Of a DNA stretch of 64,000 nucleotides, positions 34,661 through 45,225 are shown one piece after another. The DNA comes from Lolium rigidum (taxonomy: Eukaryota > Streptophyta > Magnoliopsida > Poales > Poaceae). Both the position numbers and the translations under genes were made by a program. Position 1 is the first letter of the stretch, and each line of letters opens with the position of its first letter. Below the pieces are notes generated by a model. The model searched no databases. It was not told the origin of the DNA and saw nothing but the letters and a program-made list of their open reading frames with translations. The stretch is taken from contig NC_061510.1 of the NCBI RefSeq assembly GCF_022539505.1, positions 392,938,249 through 393,002,248 on the forward strand, read 5' to 3'.

Positions 34661-34665
34661 CCCGC
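34661..34665 (+). repeat. Target site duplication of D, right copy (CCCGC)
   Basis: Identical to 24508-24512. Confidence 0.92.
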
Positions 34666-34940
34666 TCCTTTTTAATTACATAGAATGCTCTAGTTTTCGT
34701 TGTTATTGTTCTGCGTGTGTTCTAGTTTTCTGGTACTGCGTTTACCTCTTGTTTTTCACTTGAATTTCGTTCAGAGCACGTTAGTATTCTTTATTTATAT
34801 ATGATTAGCTCTATGGTCCATAATGAATTTCATCTCTGAGAGTTATTTCAAATAAGTTGATTGGTGTTGGATACGAGTAAAATATTTCATGACTATATTG
34901 ATGCAAAAGGAAGCTTGTCTACACTGTGGCATAGACTTTG
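34666..34940 (+). other. A2 3' noncoding region, third piece
   Basis: No gene. Collinear with A1 at about 10670-10826, then continues beyond the point where A1 meets LTR A. It ends where element E+ begins. Confidence 0.65.
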
Positions 34941-35202
34941 TGATGCGGGGTGGCTTTCGGACACCTCCACCTCAAGACCGTCAAGTGCAGCCCCGCCTAT
35001 CGTCGACGCTACACCATGGCCAAGGAGTCCCCCAAGTGGACCAACAACACAAACCCCTGCCATATATATCAAGGTGAACTCTTTCCTCTCTATGGTCGAC
35101 CTCAACACCAACTTGAATGGTATGCTACCTCATGCCTATCATCATTGTGTCTATAGGTGCCGACATCGACAAGGACCAAGAGAGAAGGAACTCCCATGGT
35201 GC

Positions 35203-35270
35203 AAGGAAGAGAAAAGAAGAAGAAGGAAAGAAGAGAAGAAGGAAGAGGAAGAAGAGGCGGGAGGAAGAGG
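35203..35270 (+). repeat. Purine-rich tract in E+ LTR
   Basis: An almost pure A/G run with GAAGAA repeats. The opposite-strand copy is at 52421-52504 in the E1 LTR. Confidence 0.85.
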
Positions 35271-35284
35271 CCCATCCGGCCCAG

Positions 35285-35347
35285 AGGCCGGCCAAACCGG
35301 GCCCCAGGCCGGCCAGGCCGGTCCCAGGGCCGGTCAGACCGGGCCCC
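35285..35347 (+). repeat. Three 21-bp GC-rich tandem repeats in E+ LTR
   Basis: Three units of 21 bases beginning GGCCGG (35285, 35306, 35327), followed by looser CCGG-containing sequence to about 35500. Confidence 0.85.
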
Positions 35348-35571
35348 AGACCGGATCCACCCCGGCGACAACCGGCGTCGTACCGGCGCCAACCAGGGAA
35401 ACTTTTGCGAACTTCCCGGTCGGGCGCCCGGTTGACCGGCCCTGGCGCCAGGCCGTCCGGTCCCAGGCCCGGTTGGCGCCCGGTTGACCGGATTTCACGG
35501 GACAGACTCGACCGGAAACGGCCCGAGTCGATCAACCGCGTACCTTTTCGACCCAAGTCGCCTTGTACCTC

Positions 35572-35579
35572 TATATAAG
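35572..35579 (+). promoter_or_regulatory. Candidate TATA box in E+ LTR
   Basis: TATATAAG, about 630 bases into the LTR and downstream of the GC-rich repeats. Confidence 0.55.
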
Positions 35580-35986
35580 CACCTAGGTCATCCCCTTTAC
35601 CCCTTAGACAAGATTTAGGCTTAGACATGGATTTGAGCTTTGTCTCCCTAGGGTTTCATCCCATTTGTATCAAGGCTACCCTTGTTGGATGATTGGATTT
35701 GGTGTGTGAGATTCTAGTGCTACCCACTCTCTCTCCCACTCCTAGATTCATCTCCCTCACCAATCTCTCCGCTCGGAATTCTACCGCGCGTCTCTTCCGG
35801 GTTGATTCTATTGGCGTGGTCCATCGAGCCACGGGGGTAAGTATCGATTGTATCGGGTTGGTGTGCGTGCGTGAGTTCCTCGTGTTCTTCGTGTTCGTCG
35901 TGTTCTTCGCGCTCTCCCTCTCCTTCCCCTTTGGATTTCGGGTCAACCGCGAGATCGGGCCACACACGGGGTCTTAGACCTCATCA

Positions 35987-37177
35987 TATGGTATCAGCAG
36001 CCTTTGGTTTCCGCGGATTTGACCCTCCACCCACCCAATTTCGTCTCTAAATTTTTTCCAAAAAATTCCCCAAAAATAGCCCTAATTTGCCTTTGGACGG
36101 ATCTGCGATTTCGTTGTGTTTTGAGTGGTTTTGGTCCATGGATTCGATGTTATTGTGCTTGATCTACTATTTCCCCCACTTCTAGCCCCCAATTCCATCG
36201 TTTCCCTTCGATTTGGGTCAATTTGGACGATTTGGCTCAAGAACACGTGCAGCCGGTTGAGAAATCCGGTCAACCAGGCTGCAGACCGGGCTGGCCGGCG
36301 CCAGAGCCAGTCAACCGGTCGCCCAACCGGCCGCCAACCGGGCCAGAACCCGATCAACCGGGCGGCAGACCGGGCCAGCCGGCGCCAGGGCCGGTCAACC
36401 GGGCGCCAGACCGGGCGCCACCACTCCCACCTCCGCCGCCGACCACCACCACTCTTCTCCACCACCAGCAAGCTCCGTCACCCTCCCAAACCACCGGTAC
36501 ACACTACCGCGGCCCCATAACCACCGCCGCAACCGCAAGAGCATCGACACCACCCACCACCGGCTTACCACCGCCACCACCGCCAAGCTACTTTGACCCT
36601 TTTCTTCCGCTAACTTGTGTTTGCTTGTTCCGTTTTGAGTGCCTTGTTTGTGAAACTAACCCGCAGCTCCGAAGCAAGCAACGACATCCGAGGCACCCCG
36701 AACTTGCAACCATACTTTTGACATCACCGCCATCATCGCAAGTTGTGTGCTCATCACCGCCTAACATCTTAGGTATAACTTGCATTCCCCTTGTAACCCC
36801 TCTTCTTTTGCGATCTACCCTATCGAGCATTGCTTACCTAGTGTTGCGAGACATTGCACGTGGCCCCGATTGTGAGGTGTGTGTGTAGTGTGGAGTAAAG
36901 CTTCTAAGCAAACACTCGTGTGGCAAGATAGCAAAAGCGAGCTAACGCTAACATAGTGCGAGAAAAAGCCACAAAAACACAAAAAGAGTGCAAGTAGCAC
37001 CATACATACAAAAGAGTACAAGTGCCACCATAGATACAAAAGAGTGCAAGTGCCACCGTATACAAAAGAGTCACAAGCTTTTAAGCAAAAGAGAGAAGAG
37101 AAGAGAGGTCGTGTGCGAATCTAGTTGTCTCTCCGTTTGCAACCAAAGCTTTGCCTCTCCTTGTGTTAGTGTGACAC
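35987..37177 (+). other. E+ primer region and leader
   Basis: Begins TATGGTATCAGCAGCC, which shares TGGTATCAG with initiator-Met primer sites. It then has a CCGG-rich block (about 36250-36412), a Pro-rich open frame and A-rich sequence with repeated ACAAAAGAGTGCAAGTGCC-type units (about 36985-37070). The same leader, inverted, is at 56021-57522. I see no convincing gene; the longest open frame (36223-36888) is low complexity and not matched in the E1 copy. Confidence 0.6.
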
Positions 37178-38780
37178 TGATACGTCCCAAACGTATCTAT
37201 AATTTCTTATGTTTCATGCTACTTTTATGATGATACTCACATGTTTTATACACATTATATGTCATTATTATGCATTTTCTGGCACTAACCTATTGACGAG
37301 ATGCCGAAGAGCCGATTGCTTGTTTTCTGCTGTTTTTGGTTTCAGAAATCCTAGTAAGGAAATATTCTCGGAATTGGACGAAATCAACGCCCAGGGTCCT
37401 ATTTTTGCACGAAGCTTCCAGAAGACCGGAGAGGAAACGAAGTGGGGCCACGAGGCGACGACACGCCAGGGCGGCGCGGCCTGGGCCCTGGCCGCGCGGC
37501 CCTGTTGTGTGGGTCCCTCGTGACGCCTCTTAACCTGCCCTTCCGCCTACTTAAAGCCTCCGTCGCGAAACCCCCAGTACCGAGAGCCACGATACGGAAA
37601 ACCTTCCAGAGACGCCGCAGCCGCCAATCCCATCTCGGGGGATTCAGTAGATCGCCTCCGGCACCCTGCCGGAGAGGGGAATCATCTCCCGGAGGTCTCT
37701 TCATCGCCATGATCGCCTCCGGATCGATGTGTGAGTAGTTCACCCCTGGACTATGGGTCCATAGCAGTAGCTAGATGGTCGTCTTCTCCCCATTGTGCTA
37801 TCATGTTAGATCTTGTGAGCTGCCTATCATGATCAAGGTCATCTATCTGTAATCCTACATGTTGTGTTTGTTGGGATCCGATGAATATTGAATACTATGT
37901 CAAGTTGATTATCAATCTATCATATATGTTATTTATGTTCTTGCATGCTCTCCGTTGCTAGTAGAGGCTCCGGCCAAGTTGATACTTGTGACTCCAAGAG
38001 GGAGTATTTATGCTCGATAGTGGGTTCATGCCTCCATTAAATTTGGGACGAGTGACGGAAAGTTCTAAGGTTGTGGATGTGTTGTTGCCACTAGGGATAA
38101 AACATCGATGCTTTGTCTAAGGATATTTGTGTTGATTACATTACGCACCATACTTAATGCAATTGTCTCGTTGTTTATAACTTAATACTCGGAGGGGTTC
38201 GGATGATAACCCGAAAGTGGACTTTTTAGGCATAGATGCATGCTCGGATAGCGGTCTATGTACTTTGTCATAATGCCCCGATTAAATCTCATAGTACTCA
38301 TCATGATATATGTATGTGCATTGTTATGCCTTCTTTATTTGTCAATTGCCCAACTCGTAATTTGTTCACCCAACATCTCGCTATCTTATGGGAGAGACAC
38401 CGCTAGTGAACTGTGGACCCCGGTCCTATTCTTTACATCTGAAATACAAACTGCTACAATTGTTCTTTACTGTTCTTCGCAAACAACCATCATCATCCAC
38501 ACTATACATCTAATCCTTTGTTTACAGCAAGCCGGTGAGATTGACAACCTCGCTGTTATGTTGGGGCAAAGTTATGTGATTGTGTTGTGCAGGTTCCACG
38601 TTGGCGCCGGAATCCCTGGTGTTGCGCCGCACTACACTCCTCCGCCATCAACCTTCAACGTGCTTCTTGACTCCCTACTGGTTCGATAAACCTTGGTTTC
38701 TTACTGAGGGAAACTTGCTGCTGTACGCATCACACCTTCCACTTGGGGTTCCCAACGGGCGTGTGATTTACGCGTCATCA
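37178..38780 (+). repeat. 5' LTR of G
   Basis: 1,603 bases, TGATACGTCCC to GCGTCATCA, aligned along its full length with the B LTRs. Confidence 0.93.
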
Positions 38781-38791
38781 AGCTAAATTTC

Positions 38792-38809
38792 TGGCGCCGT
38801 TGCCGGGGA
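38792..38809 (+). other. First tRNA-Asp primer-binding site of G
   Basis: TGGCGCCGTTGCCGGGGA, perfect to tRNA-Asp, 11 bases after the LTR end. Confidence 0.88.
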
Positions 38810-38876
38810 ACTGAAGAAAAGATACACCACAAAGATTTCTAACTCCCACGTCAACTGCACGCCAGCAATAAATTTC

Positions 38877-38894
38877 TGGCGCCGTTGCCGGGGA
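38877..38894 (+). other. Second tRNA-Asp primer-binding site of G
   Basis: The same 18 bases repeated 85 bases downstream. It is preceded by CGTCAACTGCACGCCAGCA, which resembles the LTR terminus of B (GTCAACTGCACGCATCA). Confidence 0.88.
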
Positions 38895-39124
38895 GATCAA
38901 GACACGCTGCAAGGGGAGTCTCCACTTCCAATCTCTTTACTTTGTTTTTGTCTTGCTTTACTTTACTTTTATTTACTGCTTTGTTTGCTCTCTATATTAA
39001 AAACACACAAAAAATTAGTTGCTAGCTTTACTTTATTTACTGTCTTGTTCTCTATATCAAAAACACACAAAAATTAGTTACTTGCATTTACTTTATTTAG
39101 TTTGCTTTATTTACTACTGCTAAA

Positions 39125-41235
39125 ATGGGTACTGTTGAGAATACTAAGTTGTGTGACTTCACTAGCACAAATAATAATGATTTCCTATGCACACCTATTG
39201 CTCCACCTCGCTACTACGAGCAGAATTCTTTGAAATTAAACCTGCTTTACTCGAAACTTGTTATGAGAGAGCAATTTTCCGGTGTTAGTTACGATGATGC
39301 TGCTGCCCATCTTAATAATTTTGTTGAACTATGTGAAATGCAAAAGTATAAGGATGTAGATGGTGACATTATAAAATTAAAATTGTTTCCTTTCTCTTTA
39401 AGAGGAAGAGCTAAAGATTGGTTGCTATCTCTGCCTAGAAATAGTATTGATTCATGGACTAAATGTAAGGATGCTTTTATTGGTAGATATTATCCTCCCG
39501 CTAAAATTATACCTTTGAGAAGTAGCATAATGAATTTTAAGCAATTAGATAATGAACATGTTGATCAAGCATGGGAGAGAATGAAATCTTTGGTAAAGAA
39601 TTGCCCAACCCATGGACTGACTACTTGGATGATCATCCAAACCTTTTATGCAGGATTGAATTTTTCTTCGCGGAACCTATTGGATTCAGCTGCTGGAGGT
39701 ACCTTTATGTCCATCAATTTGGGGGCGGCAACAAAGCTTCTTGATGATATGATGACAAATTACTCTGAATGGCACACGGAAAGAGCTCCACAAGGTAAGA
39801 AGGTAAATTCTGTTGAAGAAACCTCCTCCTTGAGTGATAAGATTGATGCTATTATGTCTATGCTTGTGAATGGTAGATCTAATGTTGATCCTAATAATGT
39901 TCCTTTAGCTTCATTGGTTGCCCAAGAAGAACATGTTGATGTGAACTTCATTAAAAATAATAATTTCAACAACAATGCTTATAGGAACAATTCGGTAAGA
40001 ACTATAGGCCATATCCTTCTGCTAATGGTAATAGTTATGGTAATTCTTATGGGAATTCTTACAACAATAATAGGAGTGTACCCCCTGGTCTTGAAGCCAT
40101 GCTTAAAGAATTTATTAGTACACAAACTGCTTTTAATAAATCTGTTGAGGAAAAGCTCGGTAAAATTGATATTCTCGCTTCTAAGGTTGATAGTCTTGCC
40201 TCTGATGTTGATCTTTTAAAATTGAAAGTTATGCCTAATAAGGATATTGATAATAAGATTGTCACTACAGCAAATGCCATCCAAGTTCGAATTAATGAGA
40301 ATATTAGATTGATGGCTGAATTGCATGCTAGGTGGGAAAGAGAAGAAAATGAAAAACTAGCTAAAGAGAATAATGTAGCTAAAGTTTGGACAATTACCAC
40401 CACTAGTAATGTTAATGATTCACATGTTGCTACACCTCCTACTATCAATGGTAAAATAATTGGTGTTGGCAATGTTACTACTCCTAGTGCAAAGCGTGCA
40501 AAATTGGCTGAAACTGCTAACACTGCTGAAATTGATAAAACTGCTGAAATTTTTCAAAATATTGGGGACAATGATCCCATTGCTGTAGATCATAATGGTT
40601 TAGACTTTGATGATTGTCGCATCTCTGAAGTTATAAAGTTCTTACAAAAGCTTGCTAAAAGTCCCAATGCTAGTGCTATAAATTTGGCCTTTACAAAACA
40701 TATTACAAATGCTCTCATAAAAGCTAGAGAGGAGAAACTAAAACTGGAAACCCATATTCCTAGGAAGTTGGAAGATGGTTGGGAGCCCATCATTAAGATG
40801 AGGGTCAATGACTTTGATTGTAATGCTTTATGTGATCTTGGTGCAAGTATTTCTGTTATGCCTAAGAAAAGTTATGATATGCTTGACTTGCCACCATTGA
40901 AGAATTGTTATTTGGATGTTAATCTTGTTGATAATGCTATAAAGAAACCTTTGGGGACGATTGATAATGTTCGTATTATGGTTAACAATAACCTTGTCCC
41001 CGTTGATTTTGTTGTTTTGGATATTGAATGCAATGCATCTTGTCCCATTATATTGGGAAGACCTTTTCTTCGAACTGTTGGTGCTACCATTGATATGAAG
41101 GAAGGTAATATTAAATATCAATTTCCTCTCAAGAAAGGTATGGAACACTTCCCTAGAAAGAGAATGAAGTTACCTTATGATTCTATTATTAGAACAAATT
41201 ATGATGTTGATGCTTCGTCTCTTGATAACACTTGA
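39125..41235 (+). pseudogene. gag-pr: gag-protease of G with one 1-base deletion
   Basis: Starts MGTVENTKLCDF as in B. The frame is open through the gag domain (SLRGRAKDWLLSLP, LDNEHVDQAWERM) until about 39992, where AATTCGGTAA replaces the AATTCTGGTAA of B. This one-base deletion throws the rest out of frame. The downstream frame is then open to TGA 41233-41235 and keeps the helical linker, LAELHARW-type motif and protease signature CDLGASISVMPKKSYDML with ILGRPFLRTVGATID. Apart from this single lesion the gene is nearly the B gene. As in B, no reverse transcriptase follows. Confidence 0.9.
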
Positions 41236-42647
41236 TACACACTTTTTGCGCCTAGCTGAAAGGCGTTAAAGAAAAGCGCTTATGGGAGACAACCCATTAT
41301 TTTTCTTCTGCACTTTATTTTATATTTGAGTCTTGGAAGTTGTTTACTACTGTAGCAACCTCTCCTTATCTTTATTTTATTGCATTGTTGTGCCAAGTAA
41401 AGTCTTTGATAGTAAAGCCAATACTAGATTTGGATTACTGCGCAGGAACAGATTTCTTGCTGTCACGAATTTGGGCAGTAGTCCCTATAGAAAAATCAAA
41501 AAAATCTGCCAATTTACGTGCGTGATCCTCAGATATGTACGCAACTTTCATTCAATTTGGGCATTTTCATCTGAGCAAGTATGGTGCCACTTTAAAATTC
41601 GTCTTTACAAACTGTTCTGTTTTGACAGATTCTGCCTTTTATTTCGCATTGCCTGTTTTGCTATGTTAGATGGATTTCTTTGTTCCATTAACTTTCAGTA
41701 GCTTTGTGCAATGTCCAGAAGTGTTAAGAATGATTATTTCACCTCTGAATATGTGAATTATGAACTGACCCTCTAATGAGTTTGTTTCGAGTTTGGTGTG
41801 GAGGAAGTTTTCAAGGGTCAAGAGAGGAGGATGATACAATATGATCAAGAAGAGTGAAAAGTCTAAGCTTGGGGATGCCCCCGTGGTTCATCCCTGCATA
41901 TTTTAATAATACTCAAGCGTCTAAGCTTGGGGATGCCCAAGGCATCCCTTCTTCATCGACAACTTATCAGGTTCCTCTAGTGAAACTATATTTTTATTCC
42001 GTCACATCTTATGTGCTTTACTTGGAGCGTCTCGTTTGTTTTTATTTTTGTTTTTGTTTGAATAAATCGGATCCTAGCATTCTTTGTTTGGGAGAGAGAC
42101 ACGCTCCGCTGTTTCGTATGAGCACATGTGTTCTTAGCTTCATCTTTAATGTTCATTGCGAAATTTGAACTACTTCATTCATTGTTATATGGTTGGAAAC
42201 GGAAAATGCCGCATGTGGTAAATGGTTTAATGTCTTGAATAATGTGATACTTGGCAATTGTTGTGCTCATATAGATCTTGTTTAAGCTCTTGCATCATGT
42301 ACCTTGTACTCATTAATGAATAACTACATAGAGCTTGTTAAAATTTAGTTTGCATGATTGATCTCTAGAGTCTAGATATTTTCTGGTTGAGGTGTTTGAA
42401 CAACAAGGAGACAATATAATGTCTTATAATAGTTACAATATGTTCATTATGTGAGCTTTGCTGCACCTTTTATACTTGAGTTTGATTCAAACAACCTTGC
42501 TAGCCTAGCCTTGTATTGAGAGGAATTCTTCTCGTGCATCCAAATCCTTGAGCCAATAACCATGCCATTTGTGTCCACCATACCTACCTACTACATGGTA
42601 TTTCTCCGCCATTCCAAAGTAAATTACTTGAGTGCTACCTTTAAAAT
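41236..42647 (+). other. G 3' noncoding region, truncated
   Basis: Collinear with B 19740-21145, including two CTAAGCTTGGGGATGC motifs near 41862-41877 and 41921-41936. No gene. It ends abruptly near 42647 inside sequence that continues in B. Confidence 0.75.
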
Positions 42648-42684
42648 TTGGGATTTCTAGTTTCGTGCCCCTGGTTCGTTAGTT
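42648..42684. other. Short unassigned sequence before gap
   Basis: About 37 bases (TGGGATTTCTAGTTTCGTGC...) unlike B or the sequence after the gap. It could be the tip of another element. Confidence 0.4.
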
Positions 42685-42784
42685 NNNNNNNNNNNNNNNN
42701 NNNNNNNNNNNNNNNNNNNNNNNNNNNNNNNNNNNNNNNNNNNNNNNNNNNNNNNNNNNNNNNNNNNNNNNNNNNNNNNNNNNN
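42685..42784. other. Assembly gap, 100 N
   Basis: Exactly 100 N at the boundary between G and the H1 fragments; real length and content unknown. Confidence 0.99.
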
Positions 42785-43359
42785 AAATTGAAGTAATTGA
42801 CATCCGAACGAGCTACAAATCCCACTCCTCCGGTGACAAAAGATCTGCTACTACCGTTGTATCTTTTTACATAGAAGATCTTTTTCCACAACCCAAAATG
42901 AGGCTCAACGCCCCGGATATGCTTCGCGAGAGGGTGATAAACACAGCAACGTGGAGGATTGAGTTGGGAGTGAGTTGCCATAACTGGATTTCGTAAGTTC
43001 GCAAGAGATGAAGGAGGAATTCGTGGACGGGAAGCGAAAGACCTCGGTATAAGAACGATAAGAACATCACGGTAAAACCGGCAGGGGGATTAGGTCGAGA
43101 AATCGCACCTGGAAAGATCACATTCCCCTCATCGGAGGAGATCAATCCTAGGCTTCGGGATCTTTTTTCGTCACGCTTGGTAACGGTAGAGGCTGTCCAA
43201 TCTCCGGGCCTGGCTGCGTGAACTTGGTGGCGCCATCAGCGCCGGAGGCTGGGGAAGAGCGCCGGGCGCGCCTTCCTTCGAAAGAATCGAGGAAGATTTG
43301 GCGGCGGCACCGCCGCTCGTGGAGCCGGCGGCGGCGCTAGGGTTCTTCTTCTTCACCAT
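42785..43359 (-). pseudogene. Antisense ORF of H1 (gypsy-type transposon domain), broken
   Basis: From ATG 43359 (minus) the protein begins MVKKKNPSAAAGSTSGGAAA. A frame change near 43170 leads to a piece (43145-42867) with PAGFTVMFLSFLYRGLSLPV and HEFLLHLLRTYEIQLWQLTP, and a second change leads to GVEPHFGLWKKIFYVKR before the gap. These match the plant domain called putative gypsy-type transposon (Pfam Transposase_28), which occurs on the antisense strand of Tat-lineage elements. Despite the name it is not a demonstrated transposase; its function is unknown. At least two frameshifts make it inactive. Confidence 0.75.
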
Positions 43360-44279
43360 TGTGAGATCTAGGAGAAATCGGAAGACGGTGGTGGCGGCGC
43401 GAGCGGTTGTGAACGGGAGAAGAAGGAGAACGACAGAAGGATTGAATGAAGGAGAATGCTAGGGATTTCTATCTCTTGGGGAACTTAAGGAAGGTTCGTA
43501 TTGTTAATGGGCCTTTTCTCCAGTTAATGGTTGCGGAAATCGAGGAGGTGCCTCGCTAACCGTGTAAAGAGGAGCAGGAATTGCTCGAAAACAGGGTTGG
43601 CAGGTTGCGTCTTATCGGTCAAAATCAAGGGGACTAGAAAAACGACATCAATGATGTCATGAGGAATGATTGCATACGAAGAGATAAGAAAGTATCGGGT
43701 GAACAACTTGAGCCTACGCACGGATTGCGAGCATCCGCACCTAGGCTCGAGGGCTACTCCCATCGGGAGCGGCCGCGCGCACCCGACAGAATAAAGGTTC
43801 GAAGGAAAAACTTGACTTGAGTACGTACCCGGATGTAAGCACCCGTTCCCGGACTCGGGGGCTACTCCCATCGGGAGCACCGAACGACGCACCTTATAAA
43901 ACTTTTCGCACTCCAGGATCATGCCCGGGGACTTGATTCTGTGTTGGGTAACGTTGTTTTGCCATCGGCGATTAACCAACGAAGTTGGGCACGTTATTCG
44001 TTATCCCTTGCATAAAGAAAATGTATCGGATGGACTACAAAGACTTGCAGGAAAAAGCTTCGGCAGAAGAAAATGTTCGAGTGGTACAACTTGAGTCTAC
44101 GCACGGATTGCAAGCATCCGTACCTAGACTCGGGGGCTACTCCCATCGGGAGCGGCTGGCGCGCACCCGATAGAAAATAGAAGATAAAAGAAACGCAAGA
44201 ATGATCGAGGAGAAGGACTTCGGAAGAAGCATGCTCTAGTCTCTACCCGAATTATGTTCGGCTAGACACTCGGGAGCTG
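43360..44279 (+). repeat. H1 3' spacer with three related repeats
   Basis: No gene. Three copies of a unit of about 80-100 bases at about 43704-43800, 43808-43900 and 44082-44170 share ACTCGGGGGCTACTCCC followed by ATCGGGAGC, which folds into a CTCCC/GGGAG hairpin. Copies one and three are most alike (TACGCACGGATTGC). Confidence 0.75.
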
Positions 44280-44823
44280 CGACGTGGGCATTACCCTTCG
44301 GGTAACCAATGTTGCTCTACCCTACGTGGTCTAACAGGAGGCCCATAAAGGAACCCGATGGCAAGATGGGCCACTAGGGCGGTGCGACGGAAGATTACTT
44401 GGAGTACAAGACACGGAGGAAGCCAAACAAAGAAAGATTGGAGATAGATCTACTGTAAACCTACTCGTACTCGATTAGATCTCTCGGGACCTGGCCACCT
44501 ATATAAAGGCCAGGAGAGGGGCTATCGAGGGACACAATCAACTTTAGCAGTATTAGCCAGCAGAAGCTTAGAACTAGGTTACCCTAGCAACTAGCATCTC
44601 GACGAGATTACAGCCGAACTATTCGGCATCCCATTGTAACCTGTTTTCATCATAATCAAGAACGAGACGGGCATGACGTAAGGGTTTTACCTCATCGAGG
44701 GCCCCGAACCTGGGTAAATCGCTCTCCCCGCTTGTCCGTGTACCGATGTCTCGTGTCAGCCTGCGAGGATTCCATCAACCCTAAGCCCCTATCGGAGGGC
44801 ATTGCCGAGGAGCACCCTCGACA
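44280..44823 (+). repeat. 3' LTR of H1
   Basis: 544 bases. The start reads CGACGTGGGC, apparently a mutated TGACGTGGGC, and the end is CCCTCGACA. A TATATAAA box is at 44500-44507. Same family as D and I. Confidence 0.8.
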
Positions 44824-45225
44824 GCGATCTTCCGAAAGAACCAAGGTTTGGGAGGTACTCGTGAGAGCCGCACCAGGAACCTCGGTTTCTTCTTTTTCTT
44901 CTTCATCGCCACTATCAACACAGAAAAATGAGTACGACTAAAAAAAGTGAAACAAGTAATGGTGGTGTAGAAGCTTACGAGCTAACAGAGCCTGCGTCAT
45001 TGTAAGGGTTAAAGGCACCCTCCTCTTCGGGTGACGTTTCTTCGGCGGCAGCCTCCGAGGGCTTGGAAGTGCCAGAATTTTCAATTTCATCCCTCTTCCT
45101 CTTGCTCCTTCGAGACACAGCGGAAGGAGGAGAGTGACCTGATTCAGAAGGCTCTGATTCAGATTTTTCGGAGGCAGTCGAGGATTTGTGAGATCCTGCG
45201 ACTTCACTCTGAGGACGAGATGGGT
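44824..45225 (-). pseudogene. C-terminal fragment of a Tat-type antisense ORF
   Basis: On the minus strand one frame reads a Ser/Glu/Pro-rich tail (RKRDEIENSGTSKPSEAAAE, then ETSPEEEGAFNPYNDAG) ending near 44938. Such tails close the antisense proteins of grass Tat elements. It lies between two LTRs and is not contiguous with the H1 N-terminal fragment, so it comes from another copy. Low-complexity sequence limits confidence. Confidence 0.5.

Larger units (their letters stand above)
34941..35986 (+). repeat. 5' LTR of E+
   Basis: 1,046 bases, opens TGATGCGGGGTGGC and ends GACCTCATCA. It matches the minus-strand LTR at 51848-52766 over its length apart from the GC-rich repeat block, where the two differ in length. 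Confidence 0.88.
34941..37177 (+). mobile_element. Element E+, 5' LTR and leader, cut by G
   Basis: Plus-strand member of the same family as E1 and E2. It consists of a 5' LTR (34941-35986), a primer region and about 1.2 kb of leader, then element G starts at 37178. The gag part is not seen downstream. CTTTG (34936-34940) is the presumed target duplication, but the other end is absent. Confidence 0.85.
37178..42647 (+). mobile_element. Element G, Gypsy gag-protease element, 3' end missing
   Basis: Close relative of B, inserted in the E+ leader after GACAC. It has a complete 5' LTR (37178-38780), two primer sites, a gag-protease gene with a single frameshift and about 1.4 kb of the 3' noncoding region. 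Similarity to B stops near 42647, about 37 bases before the second gap, so the polypurine tract and 3' LTR are absent. Confidence 0.88.
42785..44823 (+). mobile_element. Element H1, 3' part of a Tat/Retand-like Gypsy element
   Basis: Contains, left to right, an antisense ORF fragment, a 3' noncoding region with three related repeats, and a 544-base LTR without a following primer site, so the LTR is a 3' LTR. This order (antisense ORF, spacer, 3' LTR) is the known layout of grass Tat-lineage elements. The 5' part lies in or beyond the gap. Confidence 0.7.

Noticed and set aside
35102..35628. Several overlapping frames in the E+ LTR (Lys/Glu/Arg-rich or Pro/Gly-rich)
   Set aside because: They arise from the purine tract and the 21-bp GC repeats; they lie wholly in an LTR.
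36223..36888. 221-codon Pro-rich open frame in the E+ leader
   Set aside because: Low-complexity translation of CCGG and CCACC repeats. The inverse leader copy in E1 does not keep it open.
42648..42684. Terminal repeat of a DNA transposon before the gap
   Set aside because: Only 37 bases, no matching inverted end or target duplication visible.
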